Positions 8,691-17,559 are shown, counted from the stretch's first letter. The stretch is 64,000 nucleotides of DNA from Youngiibacter multivorans (GCF_017873395.1 NZ_JAGGKC010000012.1:1-64000), one strand, 5' to 3'. The notes: generated by a model from the letters alone, not told the origin. A program made the numbers and translations.

Positions 8691-9941
8691 ATGAAGCTTG
8701 TCAGGCGTCTCAATCTCGGGTTGTTCGGTAACAGCAGGAACATAAAGTACTATACGCTTAACGGCATCCTGTTCACCATGGTCACAATATTCGCGAAGAG
8801 CTTCGCGGCGAAATTCCTCGACAGGCTTGGAGGGGCACCCATCCATTATTCGCTTCTTAACGCTTTGCCTGGATTTGTTGCCATATTTGTTACTATCCCC
8901 GGAATCGTCATGATACAAAGGTCAAAGAATAAACGCAGGATAATGGAAGGCTTCTTCTACCTGAGCAGGTCGTTCCCTCTTCTGCTTGCAGTTGTGCCAT
9001 TCCTTCCGGAAACTTCACGGCCTCTGGCCTTCGTTCTGATATACGGTCTGATGAATTTTCCAGAATCCATATCTGCGACAGCACTCCAGAGCTTCACAGG
9101 TGATGTCTTCTCTCCCAAGGAGAGAGCCGAAGCCATCACCTACAGGAATTCATATTCGCAGATAGCCCAGCTTGTGACATCCATAATCATGGGTGTCGTG
9201 CTCTCGGTTACAACTACAAACAGCTCGGCAGTATTTATGTACCAGTTCTTCATAGTTCTGAGCTTCCTGCTTGGTATAAGAGAAGTCCACTATCTGAAGA
9301 TGCTTAAGACTGTCGAAGTGAAATCAGCTCCTGTTATCCGGCCTATGGATAGTATAAGACGCGTCCTTCAACACAAGGACTACAGGTCATTTTTGATATG
9401 TTCTCTCATTTTCCACTTCGGATGGCAGACAGGCTGGCCGCTTTTCAGCATTTATCAGATAAGCTACCTTGGAGCTGATGAAAAGTGGCTTACAATAGTA
9501 AACGTGGTCCTGAGCCTTTCAGGTATAGTGAGCTTTCCCATATGGCAGAGGATAGTTAAGAAGACAGGTTACGACCTTGGTATTGTCTTCGCGACCATCT
9601 GCATGGCGTCAACTCCTATCCTCTACACATTTACCCGCACCATGTTCGAGAATGCATCAGTACAGCCGATAATTGGCTTCTCAACCGCAGGCATCACCGC
9701 TGTGCTGCTGGGACTCATGCTGGAATCTTCTCCTGAGGGTGAAAGCCTGATTTCAGCAGCAATCCACACGACACTGACAAGTGTTACCCTTGCAGTAGCT
9801 CCTCTCTTCGGAAATCTTGTGCTGAGCCTGTTCGGGTTAACCGCTTCACTATATGTTTCAGGCACACTTCGTGCTGTTGGCTCTCTGGCATTTCTCATAA
9901 GATACCGAATGAAAAACAGGAAGGATGTCTCCATTAATTAA
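8691..9941 (+). CDS. Major facilitator superfamily transporter
   Basis: This 416-residue protein has about 12 hydrophobic helices in the MFS arrangement: an N-terminal half with DRLGGAPIHYSLLNALPG and YGLMNFPESISATALQSFTGDVFSPKERAEA, then a central loop near residue 220. The loop-2/3 region and the PKERAEA segment resemble multidrug-type efflux proteins, but no substrate can be inferred. AAAGGAG precedes the ATG by 6 bases. Its stop codon lies inside the terminator at 9912-9963. The pairing with queT suggests co-transcription, not necessarily shared function. Confidence 0.85.
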   Translation: MKLVRRLNLGLFGNSRNIKYYTLNGILFTMVTIFAKSFAAKFLDRLGGAPIHYSLLNALPGFVAIFVTIPGIVMIQRSKNKRRIMEGFFYLSRSFPLLLAVVPFLPETSRPLAFVLIYGLMNFPESISATALQSFTGDVFSPKERAEAITYRNSYSQIAQLVTSIIMGVVLSVTTTNSSAVFMYQFFIVLSFLLGIREVHYLKMLKTVEVKSAPVIRPMDSIRRVLQHKDYRSFLICSLIFHFGWQTGWPLFSIYQISYLGADEKWLTIVNVVLSLSGIVSFPIWQRIVKKTGYDLGIVFATICMASTPILYTFTRTMFENASVQPIIGFSTAGITAVLLGLMLESSPEGESLISAAIHTTLTSVTLAVAPLFGNLVLSLFGLTASLYVSGTLRAVGSLAFLIRYRMKNRKDVSIN

Positions 9942-9963
9942 TGGATGCATCCTTCCTGTTTTT
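9912..9963. terminator. Bidirectional terminator between MFS and thioredoxin-like genes
   Basis: A 16-bp perfect stem (AAAAACAGGAAGGATG with CATCCTTCCTGTTTTT) has an inner CCAT/ATGG. Terminal A and T tracts make it usable from both sides. The MFS stop codon lies in the loop. Confidence 0.93.
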
Positions 9964-9977
9964 CTTAATATTTATTA

Positions 9978-10463
9978 TCAGATTTTCAATAGGTCCAGAA
10001 GAGCCTCCTCGATCATATTGTTGTATGCCCCTTCTCTGAACTTCACCACAAGGTCCTTCTTGTCCTCCACTGCCGCCCTTCTCATCTCATCCTTGAGCTT
10101 CTCAGGGAATTCAAGGAACACCGAGAGAGGTTCTCCGTCCTTGCCGAAGGACATGAGAAGTGGAATCCTCGACTCCCCTGCAGCCTCAACAAGGGCTTCT
10201 TCATTTCCCGTCTTGTGCTTTATGGTGAAGGAAATGTTCTGGTTTTCCTCCCTCATCCTTTCCATGAAGGGCAGCACTGCAACGCAATCAGGGCAGTAAC
10301 CTTCTGAAAAGGCTACAACCTTCCTCATCGACCCAAGGGTCCTTACCTTAACCTTAGCCTCCTCTGAAAGGCTTGTCTTCTCATATCTCTGCCTGAATTC
10401 AGGTCCAACCTGCTTCAGGTATTCAGGGAACGTTGCTCCCCCTTCAAATAACCCCATATCCAT
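9978..10463 (-). CDS. Thioredoxin-fold family protein
   Basis: This 161-residue cytoplasmic protein has one clear active-site motif, GYCPDCVAVLPF, near residue 62, giving a CPDC pair followed by a helix. The downstream ESRIPLLMSFGKDG supplies the cis-Pro expected of a thioredoxin fold. There is no signal peptide. The frame runs upstream to 10751 over the carbamoyltransferase gene end, but GGAGG 7 bases before the ATG at 10463 sets the start. It is probably a thiol-disulfide oxidoreductase of a Clostridia-type subfamily; the partner is unknown. Confidence 0.85.
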   Translation of the reverse strand: MDMGLFEGGATFPEYLKQVGPEFRQRYEKTSLSEEAKVKVRTLGSMRKVVAFSEGYCPDCVAVLPFMERMREENQNISFTIKHKTGNEEALVEAAGESRIPLLMSFGKDGEPLSVFLEFPEKLKDEMRRAAVEDKKDLVVKFREGAYNNMIEEALLDLLKI

Positions 10464-10518
10464 TTCATGACCTCCGCTTTTTCCTTGATTATAGCACTTT
10501 GGATTTCGCCGCACAATA

Positions 10519-10554
10519 AACCCGGAGCACCTGTCAGTCCAGATACTCCGGGTT
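10519..10554 (-). terminator. Probable terminator after ornithine carbamoyltransferase
   Basis: A 9-bp stem AACCCGGAG with CTCCGGGTT and an 18-base loop is followed on the minus strand by TTTATTG. The T tract is weak, so confidence is moderate. A related hairpin containing CTGGATTGACAGG lies just upstream at about 10570-10586. Confidence 0.6.
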
Positions 10555-10624
10555 ATTTCCGGTACGAGCCTGTCAATCCAGGCTTTCCGAATATATGGCA
10601 AGGGCTTCAGCCCAAAACCAGCTT

Positions 10625-11581
10625 TTAAAGCAGCGCTGCCAATACCGCCTTCTGGGCGTGCAGCCTGTTTCCTGCCTCGTGGTACACATATGAGTTCGGT
10701 CCGTCGATTACCTCGGCAGTGACCTCTTCCTCCCTGTGTGCAGGAAGGCAATGCATGAACATGTAGTCATCCTTTGCGTAGGAGACAAGCTCCTTGTTAA
10801 CCTGGTAATCAGCGAATGCTCCGATCCTCGCCTCAGCCTCTTCCTCGAAGCCCATGCTTGTCCATACGTCTGTGTATATGACATCCGCATTTACTGCAGC
10901 TTCCTTGGGATCCTGAGTTATGAACACCTTTCCGCCGCTTTCCTTACCCATTTCCTTTATCTTCGCGATGATCTTCTCATCCGGAAGATATCCTATAGGG
11001 CATGCCATATATACTTCCATTCCCATGGCAACTCCTGCTGCCGCAAGGCTGTGCGATACGTTATTTCCGTCTCCCACGTAGCAGAGCTTGAGTCCCTTTA
11101 CGGAGCCCTTCACTTCGATGACTGTAAGCAAGTCAGCCAGCGCCTGGCATGGATGGTAGATATCAGTAAGTCCGTTGATTATAGGAATCGAAGCATGCTT
11201 TGCAAGCTCCATAACATCTGCATTCGAGTTTGCCCTTATCATTATGCCGTCGAGGTACTCTGAAAGTGTCGCTGCTGTGTCCTTGACCCCTTCACCCCTC
11301 GAAAGCTGCATCTCATTGGGATTGAGGTGAACTACGTGTCCGCCGAGCTGGAGCATTCCAACCTCAAACGAAACCCTTGTCCTTGTAGACTTCTTCTCGA
11401 ACATCATTCCAAGTGACTTTCCCTTAAGTACCTGAGGACAATCTCCTGCTTTGGTCAAAGCCTTTATCTCTATGGCATAATCCAGGAGGGCCTCTATTTC
11501 TTCAACACTATAGTCAAGGAGCGTTATCATGTCCCTGCCCTTCATGTTCTTAATTATCTCTTTGTTCAGTAATCCCATCAT
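10625..11581 (-). CDS. argF: Ornithine carbamoyltransferase
   Basis: The enzyme joins carbamoyl phosphate and ornithine to give citrulline, or runs in reverse during arginine fermentation. The 318 residues carry the carbamoyl-phosphate loop KKSTRTRVSFE near residue 60, HPCQALADL near 145, the ornithine-side DVWTSMG and the HCLPAHREEEVT signature near 270. GGGAGG lies 9 bases before the first of two ATGs. No other arginine gene is adjacent, so biosynthetic and catabolic roles cannot be separated from context; the two ARG-box-like palindromes over its promoter favour arginine control. Confidence 0.95.
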   Translation of the reverse strand: MMGLLNKEIIKNMKGRDMITLLDYSVEEIEALLDYAIEIKALTKAGDCPQVLKGKSLGMMFEKKSTRTRVSFEVGMLQLGGHVVHLNPNEMQLSRGEGVKDTAATLSEYLDGIMIRANSNADVMELAKHASIPIINGLTDIYHPCQALADLLTVIEVKGSVKGLKLCYVGDGNNVSHSLAAAGVAMGMEVYMACPIGYLPDEKIIAKIKEMGKESGGKVFITQDPKEAAVNADVIYTDVWTSMGFEEEAEARIGAFADYQVNKELVSYAKDDYMFMHCLPAHREEEVTAEVIDGPNSYVYHEAGNRLHAQKAVLAALL

Positions 11582-11668
11582 TTTCTTTATCCTCCCTGGA
11601 CTTTTTGACCTTAAGGCGATCCGCCTTAGTCGTCTTTCGTTGCCAGCTTTCTTTCAGCTGATACTATT

Positions 11669-11696
11669 ATTATAGCGTGTATAATTATAAAGTCAA
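11669..11696 (-). promoter_or_regulatory. Sigma-A promoter of the ornithine carbamoyltransferase gene
   Basis: On the minus strand the sequence reads TTGACT, 16 bases, TATAAT, about 90 bases before the ATG. Confidence 0.8.
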
Positions 11697-11711
11697 CTGC
11701 ATTATTATGTA
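11679..11711. promoter_or_regulatory. Two ARG-box-like sites over the argF promoter
   Basis: TGTATAATTATAAA (11679-11692) and TGCATTATTATGTA (11698-11711) each match the ArgR half-site pattern TGNATWWWWATNCA with one mismatch. They cover the spacer and abut the -35 box. Their spacing, 19 bases start to start, is slightly shorter than the usual 21. AT-richness makes chance matches possible. Confidence 0.4.
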
Positions 11712-11939
11712 TTTTTTCTAATTGTAAATTCATCAACATTTCGAGATTTCAATTGACATATTGACCAATAACAACGTTTTCATGGTTTGAATCTCATATT
11801 CATCCTTGTATTTATTCGGATTACGTACTCATAATTTATACATTTCCTACGTTGAAGGCATTATCATAATCCATATTTTATACCATTTGCATGCAATTTT
11901 TTCCTGATTTTATATGCTCATTTTGACATCTCCTCTTCA

Positions 11940-11968
11940 TTGATTACACGATTTTTATATGATACTAT
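11940..11968 (+). promoter_or_regulatory. Probable promoter of the PerR-like gene
   Basis: TTGATT, 17 bases, TACTAT. It would place the transcript start near 11975, which rules out translation from the TTG at 11940. Confidence 0.5.
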
Positions 11969-12011
11969 AAAAAAGGACATTGGAGTACAAATCTGCACGA
12001 TGAGGGATGAC

Positions 12012-12437
12012 ATGAAGAGTATCACGGAAATATTCAGGGAAAAGAAGCTGAAACTCACGCCACAGAGGATCGCGGTATATGACCACCTGAGTCACACCAC
12101 ATCGCATCCTACAGCTGAAGCAATCTACAAATCGCTACAGGAGAACTTCCCAATCATGAGCCTTGCGACAGTATATAAATCACTGAATACACTGTTGGAG
12201 GTCGAACTGATTTCGGAGATTGACCTTGGAGAGGGCAACTCCAGGTATGATGCGAATGTCTGCGACCATCCGCACATTCAGTGCACTGAATGCGGCAAAG
12301 TCGAAGACATAATGGGACTCTCACTTTCCCCGCTCTGCAAGGAGCTTTCCAAGCACTCTGACTATACCCACACAGGAACCCGTGTATATTTTTACGGAGT
12401 CTGCAGAGAGTGCGCAAAGGGCAAATCCAAAATCTGA
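12012..12437 (+). CDS. perR: Fur-family repressor, PerR-like
   Basis: This 141-residue metal-dependent repressor has an N-terminal winged helix (LTPQRIAVYDHL, then MSLATVYKSLNTLLEVELI). The PerR regulatory metal site is intact: His32 in SHPTAEA, Asp in SRYDAN, two His in CDHPHIQC and Asp in GKVEDIM. A structural zinc site comes from CTEC and CREC. By family it senses peroxide through metal-catalysed His oxidation and represses oxidative-defence genes. GAGGGATGA before the ATG at 12012 sets the start; an upstream ATG at 12000 lacks a site. A role as a general Fur cannot be wholly excluded. Confidence 0.85.
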   Translation: MKSITEIFREKKLKLTPQRIAVYDHLSHTTSHPTAEAIYKSLQENFPIMSLATVYKSLNTLLEVELISEIDLGEGNSRYDANVCDHPHIQCTECGKVEDIMGLSLSPLCKELSKHSDYTHTGTRVYFYGVCRECAKGKSKI

Positions 12438-12454
12438 ACAAATGATGATAATTA

Positions 12455-12486
12455 AGGCGCAGCCAATATGGCCGCGCCTCTTTTCG
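12455..12486. terminator. Terminator between convergent perR-like and guanine deaminase genes
   Basis: A stem AGGCGC/GCGCCT with an inner GCC/GGC is followed on the plus strand by TCTTTTCGTTT. Confidence 0.75.
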
Positions 12487-12519
12487 TTTCTATTCAAAAT
12501 ATCGGATAAATATTGGAGC

Positions 12520-13836
12520 CTACTTGTCATCCAGCTTACCCTTTACCGGTAAGTCCATTTCCATCACCATCTCCGGATCCACAGGATTGCCCTCAACATA
12601 TCTTGCAATGATGTTTCTGTAGCTTCCGCAGTATACGAACTTCTGAAGCCTCTCATCAATTCCGGGCATTTCTGCAGGATGAAGCTCCCTGTCATCGACC
12701 ACTATGCAGTCAAAAGTAAAGCCTTTCTCGAAGCTGCCTGTCTTTCCGAAGAACTCTCCTCCGCCCCTGGTGGCAATATAGAATGCCTCCGTCATTGAAA
12801 CCGGCAATATCGATTCATCTGACTCGGCATGCCTCAGCTTAGAGCATTTGATTGCAGATACGATGCACTGCCTGATGCTTAGTGTATCTCCGCCTGATAT
12901 ATCGCTGCCTATTCCCACCTTTATTCCAAGGTCCAGAAATTTCCTGAGCGGCATTATTCCGCTGGAGAGGTTTGAGTTTGAATCCGGGCAGTGCGCCGCA
13001 AAGAAGTTCCCTGACTTCATCATCATTAGTTCCTCTTCGCTGTTGTAAATGCAGTGAGCCATGATTGTAGGAGTCTTACAGAAAAGACCAAAGTTCTCGT
13101 ATATTCCTGCATAGCTGCTTGAATCAGGGTAAAGCTCCTTGACCCATTCGATTTCTGAAAGGGTCTCATTGAGGTGTGACTGTACAGGTATCCCGTATTT
13201 TTCCGCAAGCCTTCCAAGCCCTGAAAGCAATTCATCCGAACATGTAGGTATGAACCTCGGGGTGAGTATAGGTCTGACACGGTCATTCCCTTTTGATCTT
13301 CTGATCAGCTCCTCGGTATCAGCGAGGGATTTCCTTGTATCCTCTGTCATCCCCTTCACCGTATTCCTGTCCATGTTTACCTTTCCTGCATATGCCCTGA
13401 TACCTGAAGACTCCAATATCTCCATCAGACGGATCGTGCTCTCAAGGAATACAGTTCCGAACACCACAGCATTCAGGGTTCCCTCCCTGACCATATCCCG
13501 TACAAACTGCCTGTATATCCTGTCAGCATATACTATTTCACTGAATCGTATCTCCTCAGGGAAAGTCCTGGCCTCAAGCCAGCTCAGAAGCTCCATGTCA
13601 AGACCCAGACCCAGGTTCGCATACTGCGGTCCGTGAGTATGGAGATCTGTGAATCCGGGCATCACGAGGCATCCCTCGTGGTCGATTATCTCGATTCCTC
13701 CATAAGCCTCAGGTATTTCACTGAAAACGCCTACTATATTCTTCCCATCAGAGACTATATAAGAATCAGGATGGATTTCGAGACTCTCCTTTGATGGTGC
13801 GTGGACTATATCTCCTCTTATCGCCTTGAATCCCAT
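12520..13836 (-). CDS. guaD: Guanine deaminase
   Basis: This zinc amidohydrolase converts guanine to xanthine and ammonia. The 438 residues carry the metal motif PGFTDLHTHGPQYANLG near residue 60, the guanine-deaminase hallmark LLSWLEARTFPEE, then PVQSHLNE, IMAHCIYN and GIGSDISGGDTLSI, which supply His, His and Asp ligands. AGGAGGT lies 6 bases before the ATG. It is monocistronic and about 29 kb from the xanthine-dehydrogenase island, which it would feed with xanthine. A -10-like TATAAT lies about 25 bases upstream without a clear -35. Confidence 0.92.
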   Translation of the reverse strand: MGFKAIRGDIVHAPSKESLEIHPDSYIVSDGKNIVGVFSEIPEAYGGIEIIDHEGCLVMPGFTDLHTHGPQYANLGLGLDMELLSWLEARTFPEEIRFSEIVYADRIYRQFVRDMVREGTLNAVVFGTVFLESTIRLMEILESSGIRAYAGKVNMDRNTVKGMTEDTRKSLADTEELIRRSKGNDRVRPILTPRFIPTCSDELLSGLGRLAEKYGIPVQSHLNETLSEIEWVKELYPDSSSYAGIYENFGLFCKTPTIMAHCIYNSEEELMMMKSGNFFAAHCPDSNSNLSSGIMPLRKFLDLGIKVGIGSDISGGDTLSIRQCIVSAIKCSKLRHAESDESILPVSMTEAFYIATRGGGEFFGKTGSFEKGFTFDCIVVDDRELHPAEMPGIDERLQKFVYCGSYRNIIARYVEGNPVDPEMVMEMDLPVKGKLDDK

Positions 13837-14077
13837 AAAACCACCTCCTCTCCCTCAATTATATAACAAACATTAGGCCTGCAGATGAAAAGTTAATGCC
13901 GCCAGAAGCAGGATATTTAAGGCAGCGAGCCTGATTCAATACATGGGTAGAATATATGATATTATTAGTTGTTTTTATTATATTAATTGGAGTAGTATAT
14001 AGGGTGGATGGATCTTAATTAATATTAAGTTAATTAGTAATGATATTAATAATCACTATCTTTATGGGGGTTGGAAA

Positions 14078-14497
14078 ATGAAGAAAGTCGCAACTGTTTC
14101 ACTCATCGTCGCCTGCATCATCAGCCTGCTGGTCGGGATATTGCATTTTTTCGCACCATATGCCTTTGGATGGTATTCGTACATACCAGACGCGCCAGTT
14201 GAAATTTACCAGTCGGTAAATTACATTAACTTCTGCTTCTCCTTCCTTCTGGCTGGAATCAGCCTGCTGCTGATGCTTGTCAGGAAGCGGTTGTTTGAAG
14301 GTTCAAGCGAACTGATGATGTTCTACTTCTTCTTCGTTCTTGTTTGGCTGTCCCGAATAGTCATCCAGCTCTTATGGCCATCAGGACTTCAGGTCTGGCT
14401 GGTGACCGCCTTCACTGTTCAGTTCATATTCACATTGGTACCGATGTTTTACCTCATCAGGCAAGGCATAATGGAAGCTAATCATACGGCTGCATGA
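14078..14497 (+). CDS. Hypothetical four-helix membrane protein
   Basis: This 139-residue protein is not recognised. It has a short positive N-terminus and four hydrophobic segments at about residues 5-28, 48-68, 80-102 and 108-130. Between helices 1 and 2 lies an aromatic-rich outside loop, PYAFGWYSYIPDAPVEIYQ. GGGGG is placed 7 bases before the ATG. It stands alone, with AT-rich palindromic DNA upstream including CTTAATTAATATTAAG at 14014-14029. The overall plan recalls small DoxX-like or DUF-type membrane proteins, but I make no assignment. Confidence 0.7.
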   Translation: MKKVATVSLIVACIISLLVGILHFFAPYAFGWYSYIPDAPVEIYQSVNYINFCFSFLLAGISLLLMLVRKRLFEGSSELMMFYFFFVLVWLSRIVIQLLWPSGLQVWLVTAFTVQFIFTLVPMFYLIRQGIMEANHTAA

Positions 14498-14531
14498 GTA
14501 CCATCCAATAATTTTTGCTGTAATTCAAAGG

Positions 14532-14555
14532 AAAAAATGGGAGCCGTCAGGCTCC
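14532..14555 (-). terminator. Terminator of the engB transcript
   Basis: Read on the minus strand, GGGAGCC, TGAC, GGCTCCC is followed by a run of six T after one A. Confidence 0.88.
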
Positions 14556-14563
14556 CTCAGGTT

Positions 14564-14607
14564 AATGGAACGGATATTTAGTTTCATTGTCATTATGCCG
14601 TTCCATT
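14564..14607. repeat. 10-bp inverted repeat downstream of engB
   Basis: AATGGAACGG pairs perfectly with CCGTTCCATT across a 24-base loop, between the hypothetical membrane gene and engB. It may serve as a second terminator for the plus-strand gene. Confidence 0.55.
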
Positions 14608-14614
14608 TGTCTTC

Positions 14615-15211
14615 TTATACAGTTTCCGGCAGTATCCCCGAAAAGATCTCATCTATTACCTTCTGGAGATTTTCCTTTGTCAGTGCGGAATAGAACAGAA
14701 TCTTCTCTTCAGAGAGACCAAGTGTCTCCCTTATTATGTTCTCGCTCTTCTTTATGTCGTTCCTCTTGAGCTTGTCCAGCTTTGTCGCAACTACAAGCAC
14801 TTCTATGGAATAATGTCTCAGGTATTCAATCATGAGAACATCATCCTCAGTGGGCTTGTGCCTTGCATCCACAAGAAGAACAACCTTCCTGAGGTCCGGC
14901 CTGTTCATCAGGTACTCCTCGATGATTTTCCCCCAGGCCTGCTTCTCTGATTTTGATATCTTCGCATAACCATAGCCTGGCAGGTCCACAAGGGAGCATA
15001 TGTTGTCGATCATGAAGAAATTTACAAGCCTTGTCCTTCCAGGAGTGTTCGACACCTTTGCCAGCTTCTTTCTGTTTGTAAGGGAGTTTATGATTGTGGA
15101 TTTGCCTACGTTTGACCTTCCTACGAAAGCCACCTCAGGGAATCCACCCTCAGGATACTGATCCTTTTTGACTGCAGATGTCATGAACTCGGAATTCTTG
15201 ATGGTAATCAT
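14615..15211 (-). CDS. engB: Ribosome-biogenesis GTPase EngB (YsxC/YihA)
   Basis: This 198-residue GTPase is needed for 50S subunit assembly. Nucleotide motifs are GRSNVGKSTI near residue 31 (G1), NTPGRTR (G2), DLPGYGYAK (G3), ATKLDK (G4) and FYSALT (G5), the full EngB set. Its ribosome site is formed by the last codons of lon (GGAGGAG) and its ATG comes one base after the lon stop, so translation is probably coupled. The lon-engB order is common in Firmicutes. Confidence 0.96.
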   Translation of the reverse strand: MITIKNSEFMTSAVKKDQYPEGGFPEVAFVGRSNVGKSTIINSLTNRKKLAKVSNTPGRTRLVNFFMIDNICSLVDLPGYGYAKISKSEKQAWGKIIEEYLMNRPDLRKVVLLVDARHKPTEDDVLMIEYLRHYSIEVLVVATKLDKLKRNDIKKSENIIRETLGLSEEKILFYSALTKENLQKVIDEIFSGILPETV

Positions 15212-15212
15212 T

Positions 15213-17540
15213 CTACTCCTCCACCAGAGACTTGCTTATTACTTCGCTGATCTCCTTCACAGGAATGAACTTCAGCTTTCCACGTACGCTTTCAGGTACC
15301 TTTTCAAGGTCAGGGACATTCTTTTCCGGTATTATCACCGTATCTATGCCTGCCCTGCTTGCAGCAAGCGACTTTTCCTTGAGTCCTCCTATAGGGAGCA
15401 CCCTGCCGGTTAGGGTTATCTCACCGGTCATCGCCACGTTGTGTCTGGACTTTCTGCCCGATAACGCCGATACCATGGCTGTTGCCATCGTAACGCCCGC
15501 TGACGGACCATCCTTTGGCACTGCGCCTTCCGGAACATGAATATGTATGTCTTTTGTCTTGTAGAAGTCTCCGTTTATACCGAAATCGCCAGCATGACTC
15601 CTGATGTATGAGTATGCGGCTTTTGCAGACTCCTTCATGACATCTCCAAGCTGACCGGTAAGTTCAAGCTTTCCGGTTCCCTCCATTACCATAACCTCAA
15701 TCGGAAGTATGTCTCCGCCTGCCGGAGTCCACGCAAGGCCTGTTACCACGCCCAGCCTGTCCTCTTTTTCAGCGGTCTCATACCTGAATCTGGGATGGCC
15801 CAGGAATTTCTCAATCATCTGTGGGGTAAGCGTTAGGCTCTTCTTCTTGTTCTCAAGGAGGTAGGATATTGACTTCCTGGCAAGGCTTGAAAGAGACCTC
15901 TCCAGATTCCTCACTCCTGATTCGATGGTATATCCGTCAATTAAGAACTTTATTGCCTTGTCGGACATCTTGAAGCTTCCCGGTTCCATGGAATGTTCCT
16001 TCAGAACCTTGGGCAGCAGGTGCCTTTTTGCAATATTTAGCTTTTCCTCGTATGTATAGCCTGAAACCTCGATTACCTCCATCCTGTCAAGGAGAGGTCT
16101 TGGTACGGTCTCAAGGGTATTTGCTGTAGTTATGAACATTACCTTGGAAAGGTCCATCTCAAGCTCAAGGTAGTGGTCCCTGAAGCTGAAGTTCTGCTCT
16201 GCATCAAGTACCTCAAGCAGGGCATCAGCCGGGTCTCCCCTGAAGTCGTTGGACATCTTGTCTATCTCGTCCAATAGGAACAGAGGATTCATGCTCTTTG
16301 CCTGCCTCATCCCATAGACTATCCTGCCTGGTATCGACCCGACATAAGTCCTTCTGTGGCCTCTTATTTCAGCCTCATCCCTGACTCCGCCAAGCGACAT
16401 CCTGACATAGTTCCTTCCAAGCGCTCTCGCAACGGATTTTGCAATGGAAGTCTTTCCTGTTCCGGGAGGACCCACAAGGCATATTATCGGGCCTTTCAGT
16501 GACTTTGACATGGTCTTCACTGCAAGATACTCGATTATCCTGTCCTTGACATCCTTCAATCCGTAATGGTCTGCCTCAAGTATCTCCCTTGCCTTTATGA
16601 TATCGGTGGAATCCTCAGTTTCAGTTCCCCACGGAAGGTCAAGTATCCAGTCAAGGTAAGTCCTTATGACTCCGCCTTCAGCGGAGTAGCTTCCGGAATT
16701 CCTCAGCCTCTCCACTTCGTAGAGTGCCTTTTCCCTTGCTTCCTTCGGAAGGTTCTTCGCTTCTATCTTTTCCTTGTAGCTGTTGATCTCCTTGGTGTCC
16801 TCGTCATAGTCGCCGAGCTCTTCCTGAATGGCCTTAAGCTGTTCACGGAGATAGTATTCCTTCTGGACCTTGTCAATGTTGGTCTTGATCTTTGAACCTA
16901 TCTTCTTCTCTATCTTAGCTATCTCAAGCTCCTTGTTGATTATCTCAAGAAGCTTTTCAAGCCTGTCAGTTATGTTCAGGGCTTCAAGCAGAGACTGCTT
17001 GTCCTCTGGCTTCAGGATAAGGTATGAGCTCACGGTATCTGCGAACCTTCCTGCTTCCTCTATGTCCTCGAGTGTCGTCAGAGCCTCCTGGGGCATCATT
17101 CCGGTGTGCCTGACATAGGTGTCAAGTGTTTCCTTGACGCTCCTTATCAGGGCCTCCTCCTGGATATCCTGGATACCTGTATCAGTAATCTCATCCTCCA
17201 GCACCTCAACGGTGGCGACATAGCTCGGCTCTGTCTGCTTGAGGTTAATGATTCTTGCCCTTGAGATACCTTCGACAAGGACCCTCACTGTGTTTCCGGG
17301 AAGCTTAAGGAGCTGCCTGATCACGCAGAGCGTTCCTATCTGGTACATGTCCTCCAGGGCAGGGTCTTCAACCTTGCCATCCCTCTGGGGAACAAGGAAT
17401 ATCTCCTGATTTTTCAGCATCGCCTCATCAAGGGATGCTATTGATTTTTCCCTGCCCACATCAAAATGCAGGACCATATAAGGGAATATGGTTATTCCTC
17501 TAAGGGGTATAAGGGGGAGGGTCCTCCTCTTCCTTTTCAT
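15213..17540 (-). CDS. lon: ATP-dependent Lon protease
   Basis: This cytoplasmic AAA+ serine protease degrades misfolded and regulatory proteins. The 775 residues give an N-terminal substrate domain, an ATPase domain with Walker A GPPGTGKTS near residue 352 and Walker B PLFLLDEIDKM, and a C-terminal protease domain. The catalytic Ser lies in KDGPSAGVTM near 680, with the dyad Lys in GGLKEKSLAASRAG. Length is standard LonA. AGAGAGG lies 6 bases before the ATG. A hairpin separates it from clpX, so it may be partly independently expressed. Confidence 0.97.
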   Translation of the reverse strand: MKRKRRTLPLIPLRGITIFPYMVLHFDVGREKSIASLDEAMLKNQEIFLVPQRDGKVEDPALEDMYQIGTLCVIRQLLKLPGNTVRVLVEGISRARIINLKQTEPSYVATVEVLEDEITDTGIQDIQEEALIRSVKETLDTYVRHTGMMPQEALTTLEDIEEAGRFADTVSSYLILKPEDKQSLLEALNITDRLEKLLEIINKELEIAKIEKKIGSKIKTNIDKVQKEYYLREQLKAIQEELGDYDEDTKEINSYKEKIEAKNLPKEAREKALYEVERLRNSGSYSAEGGVIRTYLDWILDLPWGTETEDSTDIIKAREILEADHYGLKDVKDRIIEYLAVKTMSKSLKGPIICLVGPPGTGKTSIAKSVARALGRNYVRMSLGGVRDEAEIRGHRRTYVGSIPGRIVYGMRQAKSMNPLFLLDEIDKMSNDFRGDPADALLEVLDAEQNFSFRDHYLELEMDLSKVMFITTANTLETVPRPLLDRMEVIEVSGYTYEEKLNIAKRHLLPKVLKEHSMEPGSFKMSDKAIKFLIDGYTIESGVRNLERSLSSLARKSISYLLENKKKSLTLTPQMIEKFLGHPRFRYETAEKEDRLGVVTGLAWTPAGGDILPIEVMVMEGTGKLELTGQLGDVMKESAKAAYSYIRSHAGDFGINGDFYKTKDIHIHVPEGAVPKDGPSAGVTMATAMVSALSGRKSRHNVAMTGEITLTGRVLPIGGLKEKSLAASRAGIDTVIIPEKNVPDLEKVPESVRGKLKFIPVKEISEVISKSLVEE

Positions 17541-17559
17541 TGATTTCCTCTCTCTCTCA

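Larger units (their letters stand above)
11582..12011. other. Intergenic region between argF and the PerR-like gene
   Basis: These 430 bases are very AT-rich. They hold the argF promoter and ARG-like sites near 11670-11711 and a probable promoter for the PerR-like gene at 11940-11968. In the middle (about 11720-11930) I see only a short ATTATCATAAT palindrome near 11852, and no gene. Confidence 0.7.

Noticed and set aside
11850..11864. ATTATCATAAT as a Per/Fur box of the PerR-like gene
   Set aside because: Half-sites are inverted relative to the Fur-family 7-1-7 consensus, and the position is 75 bases upstream of the promoter.
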